Below, piece by piece: positions 1-5,359 of a DNA stretch of 6,035 nucleotides (position 1 is its first letter; the number at the start of each line of letters is the position of its first letter). This stretch comes from Sulfurospirillum arcachonense (lineage in GTDB: Bacteria; Campylobacterota; Campylobacteria; Campylobacterales; Sulfurospirillaceae). The DNA lies in assembly GCA_015662785.1 (NCBI GenBank), contig DQTM01000271.1, positions 1 through 6,035 of the forward strand. The letters run 5' to 3'. The position numbers and the translations under genes were made by a program. The notes under the pieces are model-generated. The model was not told the DNA's origin, did not search any database, and was given only the letters and a program-made list of their open reading frames with translations.

Positions 1-7
1 AAAGGAG
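1..7 (+). promoter_or_regulatory. Ribosome binding site of the DUF3179 gene
   Basis: AAAGGAG ends six bases before the ATG at 14. It is a near-perfect Shine-Dalgarno and fixes the start. Any promoter lies to the left of the window. Confidence 0.85.
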
Positions 8-13
8 CAAATC

Positions 14-1138
14 ATGAAACTTTTAATCTTGTTTTTTCTAATCTTTAACCTATACGCAAACCCAAACATCAAAACAGTAGACAATAGGTCTCCTGCTTTT
101 AAAAGCAAAACTTCTTCATGGGGTACAAACTGGAACAAACGAACAATAGAATTTAACGAACTACTTTCAGGTGGACCTCCTCGTGATGGCATACCTCCTA
201 TAGACAAACCAAAGTTCGTAGATGCTCAAAGTGCAAAAAGTTGGATAAATGACAACGAACCCGTAGTGTTTGTCAAGATAGGCTTACATGTAAAGGCATA
301 TCCTATACAAATCTTAATCTGGCACGAGATAGTAAATGATATTTTAGGTAACAAAAGCATACTTGTTAGTTTTTGTCCTTTGTGTAACGCTACTATAGTA
401 TTTGATAGAGTGCATGAAGGTAAGCTATATGATTTTGGAACATCTGGTCTTCTTAGAAACTCTGATTTGGTTATGTATGATAGACAGAGTGAAACACTAT
501 GGCAACAATTCACTGGACGAGCCATAGTAGGCGACAAAGCTGGAGAAAAACTAACTATGTTACCCTCTTCCATGATAAGCTTTAAAGAGTACTACACCAC
601 ATATCCAAAAGGCTTAGTTCTCTCAAAAAAAACTGGATTCAATAGACAATATGGAAACAATCCATACGTCGGATATGATGACATAAACAGCTCACCATTT
701 TTGTACGACAACCCTATAGACAAGAGATTAAAACCTATGAGAAGAGTAGTCACACTAGTTGGAGAAAATAGAGCAATTGCCTATCCATATGACATACTTA
801 AAAACAAAAAAGTTATCAACGATAATTTTGATGGTGAAGATATCGTACTTTTTCACAAGAGTGGAACTGTAAGTGCCTTAGATAGTAGAAAAATCACAAA
901 TTCACAAGATGTTGGATCAACCGCAGTATTTAGTGCCGTATTAGATGGTAAAGTATTGACATTTATCTATGATGAAACTAAAGGAGTCATAGATGAGCAA
1001 ACAGGTTCAACTTGGACTATATTTGGTAGAGCCATAGGTGGAAAACTAAAAGGGAAAGAGCTAAAACAAAAAGTACATGCAGACCACTTTTGGTTCTCAT
1101 TTGCAGCTTTTAATCCAAATACCAAAATATATAAATAA
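14..1138 (+). CDS. Exported DUF3179 domain-containing protein
   Basis: A 374-residue protein of the DUF3179 family, whose biochemical role is not established. Residues 1 to about 15 form a signal peptide (MK, then a Leu/Ile/Phe-rich core ending near LYA before NPN), so it probably acts in the periplasm. Family marks I recognise are WHEIVND (103-109), FCPLCNA with Cys121 and Cys124 (120-126), the block from TSGLLRNSDLVMYDR to LWQQFTGRA (about 143-170), and the C-terminal HFWFSFAAFNP (358-368). The CPLC pair could bind metal or be redox active, which is inference. The second half (about 244-350) repeats the pattern of the first (about 84-181) but lacks the cysteines. The ATG start is supported by AAAGGAG at 1-7, six bases upstream. 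The gene upstream lies outside the window. The yqhD-like gene follows after 30 bases. Family assignment is firm; function is unknown. Confidence 0.93.
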   Translation: MKLLILFFLIFNLYANPNIKTVDNRSPAFKSKTSSWGTNWNKRTIEFNELLSGGPPRDGIPPIDKPKFVDAQSAKSWINDNEPVVFVKIGLHVKAYPIQILIWHEIVNDILGNKSILVSFCPLCNATIVFDRVHEGKLYDFGTSGLLRNSDLVMYDRQSETLWQQFTGRAIVGDKAGEKLTMLPSSMISFKEYYTTYPKGLVLSKKTGFNRQYGNNPYVGYDDINSSPFLYDNPIDKRLKPMRRVVTLVGENRAIAYPYDILKNKKVINDNFDGEDIVLFHKSGTVSALDSRKITNSQDVGSTAVFSAVLDGKVLTFIYDETKGVIDEQTGSTWTIFGRAIGGKLKGKELKQKVHADHFWFSFAAFNPNTKIYK

Positions 1139-1140
1139 AT

Positions 1141-1162
1141 TTGTTATAATTCTACAAAAAGG
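1141..1162 (+). promoter_or_regulatory. Candidate promoter and ribosome site before the alcohol dehydrogenase
   Basis: The 30-base gap after the DUF3179 stop contains TTTGTTATAAT (1140-1150), a perfect -10 box at 1145-1150 preceded by the T-rich/TG context common in Campylobacterota sigma-70 promoters, where a -35 box is often absent. AAAAAGG (1156-1162) is the ribosome site, six bases before the ATG at 1169. A start point about seven bases past the -10 box would begin the transcript almost at the ribosome site, so the leader would be very short. Read-through from the upstream gene is equally possible. Confidence 0.5.
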
Positions 1163-1168
1163 TTTATA

Positions 1169-2311
1169 ATGAAATTTACATATCATAACCCAACAGCCAT
1201 AGAGTTTGGTGAGGGAAAAATATACTCGATAACCAAATACATAGATAAAAGCAAAAGAATTTTAGTAGTTTATGGTGGAGGTTCTATCAAAGGCAATGGA
1301 GTTTATGACCAAGTAGATGGTGCGTTAGAAGAGTACACTTGGTTTGAGTTTAGTGGAGTTGAACCAAACCCTAGTATAGAGACCATGAACAAAGCTATAC
1401 AAATTATAAAAGAGAAAAAAATTGATTTTGTTTTAGCGGTTGGTGGAGGAAGTGTGATTGATGGGTGTAAATACTTAGTTAGTGCAGCTCTTTATGATGG
1501 TGATGGCTGGGATTTAGTTGATGGGACTCAACAAGTAAAAAAAGCTATTGATTTAGGTGTTATTCTTACTCTTCCCGCAACTGGTTCAGAATCAAATGGT
1601 GGTTCTGTTATGACTAAAAAGAAAACCAAAGAAAAACGAGCTTTTATGTCTCCTCATCTCTATCCAAAGTTTGCAGTTTTAGACCCACTTACTATGATAA
1701 CACTAGATGATAGGCAACTAGCAAATGGATTAGTTGATGCTTTTGTACATACTTGTGAGCAGTACATAACATACCCAAATACCTCTTTAGTCAACGATGG
1801 CTATGCAGAAACTTTGCTAAAAGGTTTGGTTGCACTAGCTGATAGTTGGGACAGAAGAAGTGAAACAGTCTGGCAAGAAAATCTAATGTGGCTTGCAAAC
1901 CAAGCACTTAACGGTCTTATTGGAGCTGGTGTACCACAAGATTGGGCTACTCACATGATAGGACATGAACTTACAGCATTTTATGGCATAGACCATGCAA
2001 GAACTCTTGCCATTGTTCAACCTCAACTTCTTCGTGTTATGCAAAAAGAGAAAGCTGAAAAAATAGCCCTTATGGGACAAAATGTATTTGGTATAGCTAA
2101 TGACAGTGAAGCAGTTATAGTTGAGATAGAAAACATCTTTAAAAAAGTTGGTATTTCAACAAATCTAAATGATTACGAGATAGATAACAAAGTTATAGCT
2201 AACGTAACCAATGGACTCAAAGAAAAAAACATGAGTACACTTGGTGAAAAAGGTGAGATAACACTAAAAAAAGTCACTGAAATTTTAACAAAGACTATAA
2301 AAAATCTATAG
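1169..2311 (+). CDS. yqhD: Iron/zinc-containing alcohol dehydrogenase, YqhD/BdhA type
   Basis: A 380-residue cytoplasmic oxidoreductase of the group III metal-dependent alcohol dehydrogenases, closely resembling E. coli YqhD and clostridial BdhA butanol dehydrogenases, which reduce many aldehydes to alcohols with NADPH. The N-terminal nucleotide domain holds YGGGSIKGNGVYDQV (35-49), EPNP (65-68) and VGGGSVIDG (91-99). LPATGSESN (135-143) follows. Metal ligands by family pattern are Asp190 and His194 (NGLVDAFVH) and His262 and His276 (THMIGHELTAFYGIDH), all present. GLIGAGVPQDWATHMIGHEL (249-268) is a YqhD-type signature. Length matches the family and the enzyme looks intact. A role in aldehyde detoxification or redox balance is inference; the true substrate cannot be read from sequence. 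The symbol rests on remembered similarity to E. coli YqhD, not on a search. The last 17 bases overlap the 3' end of the convergent class V aminotransferase gene. Confidence 0.95.
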   Translation: MKFTYHNPTAIEFGEGKIYSITKYIDKSKRILVVYGGGSIKGNGVYDQVDGALEEYTWFEFSGVEPNPSIETMNKAIQIIKEKKIDFVLAVGGGSVIDGCKYLVSAALYDGDGWDLVDGTQQVKKAIDLGVILTLPATGSESNGGSVMTKKKTKEKRAFMSPHLYPKFAVLDPLTMITLDDRQLANGLVDAFVHTCEQYITYPNTSLVNDGYAETLLKGLVALADSWDRRSETVWQENLMWLANQALNGLIGAGVPQDWATHMIGHELTAFYGIDHARTLAIVQPQLLRVMQKEKAEKIALMGQNVFGIANDSEAVIVEIENIFKKVGISTNLNDYEIDNKVIANVTNGLKEKNMSTLGEKGEITLKKVTEILTKTIKNL

Positions 2312-3548
2312 CCTCTTTTATCGCTTTGAGGAGTAAATCTATCTCCTCTTTTGTATGAGTAAAATGCATGCTAACTCTTATCCAACCAGGTTTTTCATCA
2401 AAATCTTGTCCATCTTCTAACGCTAGTAAATCATGACCATAAGGTCCTGCACAACTACATCCAGCTCTAGTTTGTATACCAAACTTATCTGAGAGGTATT
2501 GCGATATATCATAAGGGTTTATACCTTTAATATTTAGTGAAAAAATAGGAAGTTTCTCTTGATTGAAACTACAGTATAGTTTTACACCATTTATCTCTTT
2601 TACATGAGTCCCAAAGTAAATTTTCAACTCTTCATCTTTTTCTTTTATAACTTTTAAACCTATTTCATCTCTAAGATTGTATGCTAAAGATGCTCGTATA
2701 AACTGTATGATTCCTGGAGTTCCAGCATCTTCCCTCATCTCAAAATCATCTAAAAAATGGTGTGCTTTTCGTGAAACATAAGAGACTGTTCCACCACCTG
2801 CAAAAGTTGGCTCATCATCATAGCAAAGCTCTTTTTTTATAACCAAAAGCCCACAACTACCAACTCCACCTAAAAGCTTATGTGGTGACAAAAACAGTGC
2901 ATCATAATAAGCACAATCTATATTTATATATGGTGATGCTGCCGCTGCGTCTAAACATAAAATACCGTTATACTTTTTTATCAAAGAGTATATAGTTTTA
3001 TAGTTACTCAAAACTCCAGTCACATTTGAAGCAACTGAAAATGAAGCTATGATTTCTCTGTTTTTATTGGTTTCAAGCTGTTTTTTCAAACAACTCAAAT
3101 CTATACAGTCTTTATCATCAAGCGGAATTCTTATGAGTTCGCATAATCCCTCACGAAAACTTATCTCATTAGAATGATGCTCATATGGACCTATAAAAAC
3201 TAAAGGAAGCTCTTTTGGTTTTACTTTGTATCTTTTTCTTGTTCTTGGAGGTATATAAATACCCATCAACTCTTGAAACTTTTTAATAGCACCTGTCGCG
3301 CCTGTTCCTGTCGGCAAAAGATAAAAGCTCTCATCTATCTCTAATGCCTTTTTTAAATCGACTCTTGCATTCTCGTATAGTCTACTTGTTGTTACTGCAT
3401 TTGAAGATACTTCTGAATGAGTATTGGCATATGTTTTTAATATATCTTGAATTTTACTCTCAATAGGAGCATAAGCTTGCCCTGAAGCGGTATAGTCAAA
3501 ATAAAGTATATTTTTATCGGTTATTATGTTGTCTCTTATTCTTTTCAT
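2295..3548 (-). CDS. PLP-dependent class V aminotransferase-fold protein, cysteine desulfurase-like
   Basis: A 417-residue cytoplasmic PLP enzyme of fold type I, class V, the superfamily of cysteine desulfurases (SufS/NifS) and selenocysteine lyases. In this numbering: DYTASG (18-23), cofactor-phosphate loop GTGATGA (81-87), EHHSNE (123-128) with a ring-stacking His, the cofactor Asp200 in CLDAAAA, PLP-lysine Lys224 in LSPHKLLGG, and RAGCSCAGPYGHDLL (361-375). In the last motif Cys366 aligns with the persulfide Cys of SufS (RxGHHCAQP type). Desulfurase activity is inferred; this subgroup is largely uncharacterised. The start is ATG at 3548 because the IRDNII...DYTASG beginning fits the family and AAGGA lies 12 bases upstream. 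In-frame TTG at 3596 and ATG at 3569 would add 16 or 7 residues without a good ribosome site. It follows the sirtuin gene closely, so the two are probably cotranscribed. No iron-sulfur scaffold gene is nearby. Confidence 0.9.
   Translation of the reverse strand: MKRIRDNIITDKNILYFDYTASGQAYAPIESKIQDILKTYANTHSEVSSNAVTTSRLYENARVDLKKALEIDESFYLLPTGTGATGAIKKFQELMGIYIPPRTRKRYKVKPKELPLVFIGPYEHHSNEISFREGLCELIRIPLDDKDCIDLSCLKKQLETNKNREIIASFSVASNVTGVLSNYKTIYSLIKKYNGILCLDAAAASPYINIDCAYYDALFLSPHKLLGGVGSCGLLVIKKELCYDDEPTFAGGGTVSYVSRKAHHFLDDFEMREDAGTPGIIQFIRASLAYNLRDEIGLKVIKEKDEELKIYFGTHVKEINGVKLYCSFNQEKLPIFSLNIKGINPYDISQYLSDKFGIQTRAGCSCAGPYGHDLLALEDGQDFDEKPGWIRVSMHFTHTKEEIDLLLKAIKEAIDFL
2328..2352 (+). terminator. 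Weak candidate intrinsic terminator after the alcohol dehydrogenase
   Basis: GAGGAG (2328-2333) and CTCCTC (2343-2348) can form a six-base-pair stem with a nine-base loop, followed directly by TTTT (2349-2352). It starts 17 bases past the dehydrogenase stop and lies inside the 3' coding part of the opposite-strand gene. CCTC at 2312-2315 could pair with the same GAGG, giving an alternative fold. The short stem and T-run make this a modest candidate. Confidence 0.35.
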
Positions 3549-3560
3549 CTCGCAATTATA

Positions 3561-3565
3561 TCCTT
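3561..3565 (-). promoter_or_regulatory. Ribosome site that decides the class V aminotransferase start
   Basis: On the minus strand AAGGA (3565-3561) lies 12 bases before ATG at 3548. The spacing is long but this is the only purine-rich ribosome site near the possible starts. TATAAT also occurs in this spacer (3560-3555), but is too near the start to be a convincing promoter. Confidence 0.45.
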
Positions 3566-3592
3566 GCATGTAAACAAATAAATTGAATTTTA

Positions 3593-4285
3593 TCAATCTA
3601 AAAACTTCTGTAAAGACTCTTCTATCTTAGGTATTGCCGTAGTTGCATTTTCATAATAGACCTCATTGAAGTACTCTTCGTTTATAAGATTGCTTGGTTC
3701 TAGGTTGTTTAGTATCCTATACTCCGCCCATTGGCTAAGCATATCAACATTTATAACAGCTCCACTAGTACCAATGCAAACAAAAACTTCACAATCTTCC
3801 AAGTGTTTATAAAGCTCCTCATACTTTGGTGCAGGCTCTCCAAAAAAGACTATATTTGGTCTTAATTTCGAGTTACATGTAGGACAAATTTTATCTCTGT
3901 TTTGTTTTGCATAAGCTATATCTTCTACATAACTACACTTTTCACATCTAATCTCTCTCAAAAACCCATGCAGGTGAAGTATATCACTACATCCTGCTTT
4001 TTCGAACATATCATCTACATTTTGAGTTATGATTGAAATTTTATCTGGATATTGCTCTTTTATTTTGACTATTGTTTTATGAGCTAGATTTGGTTCTTTA
4101 TCTTCTATATCATTTCGTCTTGCATCATAAAAACTAAGAGTCTCTTCACGGTTTGTCTGCAAACACCCTGATGTACAGATGTCAGCTATATTGTGCTTTT
4201 CCCAAAGTCCATCACTATCTCTAAAAGTAGATATTCCACTTTCAGCACTCACTCCTGCCCCACTAAAAATAACTATCTTAGACAT
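3593..4285 (-). CDS. cobB: Sir2-family NAD-dependent protein deacylase (sirtuin), class III-like
   Basis: A 230-residue sirtuin that would remove acyl groups from protein lysines, consuming NAD and giving nicotinamide and O-acyl-ADP-ribose. Visible motifs: GAGVSAESGISTFRD (9-23, NAD loop), TQNVDDMFEKAG (87-98), catalytic His106 in HLHG, zinc ligands Cys114, Cys117, Cys134 and Cys137 (CEKC and CPTC), RPNIVFFGE (142-150) and IGTSG (171-175). Tyr53 and Arg56 in FYDARR match the Tyr/Arg pair that lets E. coli CobB and SIRT5 accept succinyl and malonyl lysine, so desuccinylase/demalonylase activity is likely; deacetylase activity may also be present. Length is normal for the compact bacterial class. 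The start ATG at 4285 has AAAGGAG (4297-4291) five bases upstream. It is the first gene of a two-gene minus-strand unit with the class V aminotransferase. The sequence is intact. Confidence 0.95.
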   Translation of the reverse strand: MSKIVIFSGAGVSAESGISTFRDSDGLWEKHNIADICTSGCLQTNREETLSFYDARRNDIEDKEPNLAHKTIVKIKEQYPDKISIITQNVDDMFEKAGCSDILHLHGFLREIRCEKCSYVEDIAYAKQNRDKICPTCNSKLRPNIVFFGEPAPKYEELYKHLEDCEVFVCIGTSGAVINVDMLSQWAEYRILNNLEPSNLINEEYFNEVYYENATTAIPKIEESLQKFLD

Positions 4286-4426
4286 GACGACTCCTTTATA
4301 TGTAAAGATATAATATATTACATAAATAACTCTTTAAGATAATTTTTATAGTTAATTAAGCAAAGTGACACCTAATAGTTTACATTACACTGTTTACTAA
4401 AAAATTATATCAAAAGGGTGATTAAA
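4286..4426. promoter_or_regulatory. Divergent control region between the sirtuin and AhpD-like genes
   Basis: This 141-base AT-rich stretch must drive the minus-strand sirtuin unit and probably the plus-strand AhpD-like gene. Two perfect TATAAT boxes are visible: plus strand 4309-4314 and minus strand 4409-4404, the latter in the context TTTTGATATAAT. If both are used, the transcripts would start about 100 bases before their genes and overlap. Closer to the sirtuin, an AT-rich run (minus strand, about 4320-4309) could also serve as a -10. GTTTAC occurs twice, at 4378-4383 and 4392-4397, 14 bases apart, a possible regulator site. None of these assignments is firm. Confidence 0.4.
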
Positions 4427-4753
4427 ATGGAAAGAATGGAAGAGCTAACTAAGACACTGACAAGACTTGGTAAAGATAAACCAAAAGAGCTAAATAGTTT
4501 TATGAATTTCATGAAAGAAGTAGAAGGTGGTGGAGTCATTGATAAAAAGAACAAAGCACTTATTTTAATTTCACTCGCTGTTAATACCCAATGCGGATGG
4601 TGCATAACAGCACATGTAGCAGGTGCTGTTAAAGCCAAAGCTTCAAAAGAAGAAATATTAGATGCCTCTATGTTAGCAGTCGTTATGGGTGGTGGACCAA
4701 AAATGATGTATATGAGCATGGTATATGAAGAATTAGATAAATATTTCAAATAG
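4427..4753 (+). CDS. Carboxymuconolactone decarboxylase family protein (AhpD-like)
   Basis: A 108-residue all-helical protein of the carboxymuconolactone decarboxylase/AhpD superfamily. The core is QCGWCITAHVAGA with Cys56, Cys59 and His63 (CxxCxxxH), followed by a helix with the usual ASKEEILDA pattern (72-80) and a Gly-rich turn GGGP (88-91). In AhpD such a cysteine pair is a thiol-disulfide centre working with peroxidases, so a redox or peroxide role is likely but inferred. No ahpC-like gene is in view. The Glu usually found 12 residues before the first Cys is Ala44 here, and the second residue between the cysteines is Trp58 rather than the His of mycobacterial AhpD, so AhpD-like chemistry may not be complete. 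I chose ATG at 4427 because AAGGG (4414-4418) lies eight bases upstream. A GTG at 4418 would use part of that ribosome site as its codon. Nothing suggests truncation. Confidence 0.9.
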   Translation: MERMEELTKTLTRLGKDKPKELNSFMNFMKEVEGGGVIDKKNKALILISLAVNTQCGWCITAHVAGAVKAKASKEEILDASMLAVVMGGGPKMMYMSMVYEELDKYFK

Positions 4754-4817
4754 ATTTTATTACAATTTTAAGTAGAATATTTGTTATAGATATACATATT
4801 TGAAAAATTTAATGCTG

Positions 4818-4846
4818 TTGGGTTTTTGTATAATAATAGGTATAAT
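4818..4846 (+). promoter_or_regulatory. Candidate promoter for the small exported protein and trkA
   Basis: TTGGGT (4818-4823) is followed after 17 bases by TATAAT (4841-4846), and a second TATAAT lies at 4829-4834 behind a TTTTTG run. Either could be the -10 box. A start just past 4846 would give a leader of about 55 bases before the GTG at 4910. The 156-base gap holds no other gene, and no clear terminator is visible after the AhpD-like gene. Confidence 0.5.
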
Positions 4847-4855
4847 ACTGCCTAT
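4836..4855. repeat. Inverted repeat over the -10 box (possible operator)
   Basis: ATAGG (4836-4840) and CCTAT (4851-4855) are exact inverted copies separated by ten bases that contain TATAAT. The dyad covers the -10 element, where a bound repressor would block polymerase. It could be chance in AT-rich DNA, and the regulator is unknown. Confidence 0.35.
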
Positions 4856-4909
4856 ATAATAAAAATAGTTATTCAAATTTAAATGTATAAACATAATTAA
4901 GGAGTTACT

Positions 4910-5359
4910 GTGAAAAAAATTATCTTTTTTCTACTTTTTTTTCCAATTTTTCTGTTTTCTGGCGTCTTTGAGCATCTACTAAATAAAGATAAAAATTATC
5001 TTTTTGAGCACAATTTTAGATGTCATAATTCAAAATGTATTACAAGTGAAAAAAATGTCTTTGATGACAAACTTATAGATAACTCCGTAAAGATTATTAA
5101 AACATATTTAGACCATAGAGGAAAAGTGTACAGAATTGAAATTGAACTTTCTATATATAATGAACAAAAAGAAGCATTCTATGATGCTCTTTTGCAAAGT
5201 TCTGATAAAAGTGGTCAAATTGAATATAAAACTTATGTCATAAATGACAAATACGGTAATCACCATTTTATAGATATAATTAATAAGAAGAAACAAAAAA
5301 ACTACATAAAGTTTTTAACTTCACAATACTATGATATTATGAAAAGTTATAAAAATTGA
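4910..5359 (+). CDS. Small exported protein of unknown function, upstream of trkA
   Basis: A 149-residue protein that I do not recognise. Residues 1-18 are a clear signal peptide: KK, a long Phe/Leu/Ile core, then LFSG, with likely cleavage near Gly18. No lipobox is seen, so a soluble periplasmic protein of about 130 residues is expected. Two cysteines, Cys38 and Cys43, sit five positions apart in FRCHNSKCIT and could form a disulfide or metal site. The middle part alternates in a way that suggests beta strands (about 70-82 and 103-123), and the C-terminal part is Lys/Tyr-rich. No membrane segment follows the signal. The start is GTG with AAGGAG (4899-4904) five bases upstream. Its stop overlaps the TTG start of trkA by four bases, so the two are probably translated together. 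A link to potassium or osmotic balance is only suggested by that context. Confidence 0.82.
   Translation: MKKIIFFLLFFPIFLFSGVFEHLLNKDKNYLFEHNFRCHNSKCITSEKNVFDDKLIDNSVKIIKTYLDHRGKVYRIEIELSIYNEQKEAFYDALLQSSDKSGQIEYKTYVINDKYGNHHFIDIINKKKQKNYIKFLTSQYYDIMKSYKN

Noticed and set aside
226..573. Minus-strand open frame of 115 codons opposite the DUF3179 gene
   Set aside because: It lies wholly inside a well-supported gene, has no family motif, and its composition fits an antisense shadow.
1883..2080. Minus-strand open frame of 65 codons opposite the alcohol dehydrogenase
   Set aside because: It falls across the conserved metal-binding region of a clear enzyme and has no features of its own.
3549..3596. 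Longer N-terminus of the class V aminotransferase from TTG at 3596 or ATG at 3569
   Set aside because: No ribosome site precedes either start and the extra residues do not resemble the family beginning. The TTGA overlap with the sirtuin stop keeps the TTG start possible.
3593..4285. Sirtuin as part of an anti-phage NAD-depletion system
   Set aside because: The protein is a compact zinc-binding deacylase of the CobB type, and no nuclease, TIR, Argonaute or helicase gene is nearby.
4418..4426. GTG start of the AhpD-like gene
   Set aside because: The GTG overlaps the GGG of the likely ribosome site; ATG at 4427 has proper spacing.
4405..4749. Minus-strand open frame of 114 codons opposite the AhpD-like gene
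   Set aside because: It mirrors nearly the full length of a gene with a recognisable CxxCxxxH site; its Ser/Ala/Leu-rich translation looks like an antisense artefact.
5108..5296. Minus-strand open frame of 62 codons opposite the exported protein
   Set aside because: Short, AT-driven, without a family signature, inside a better-supported gene.
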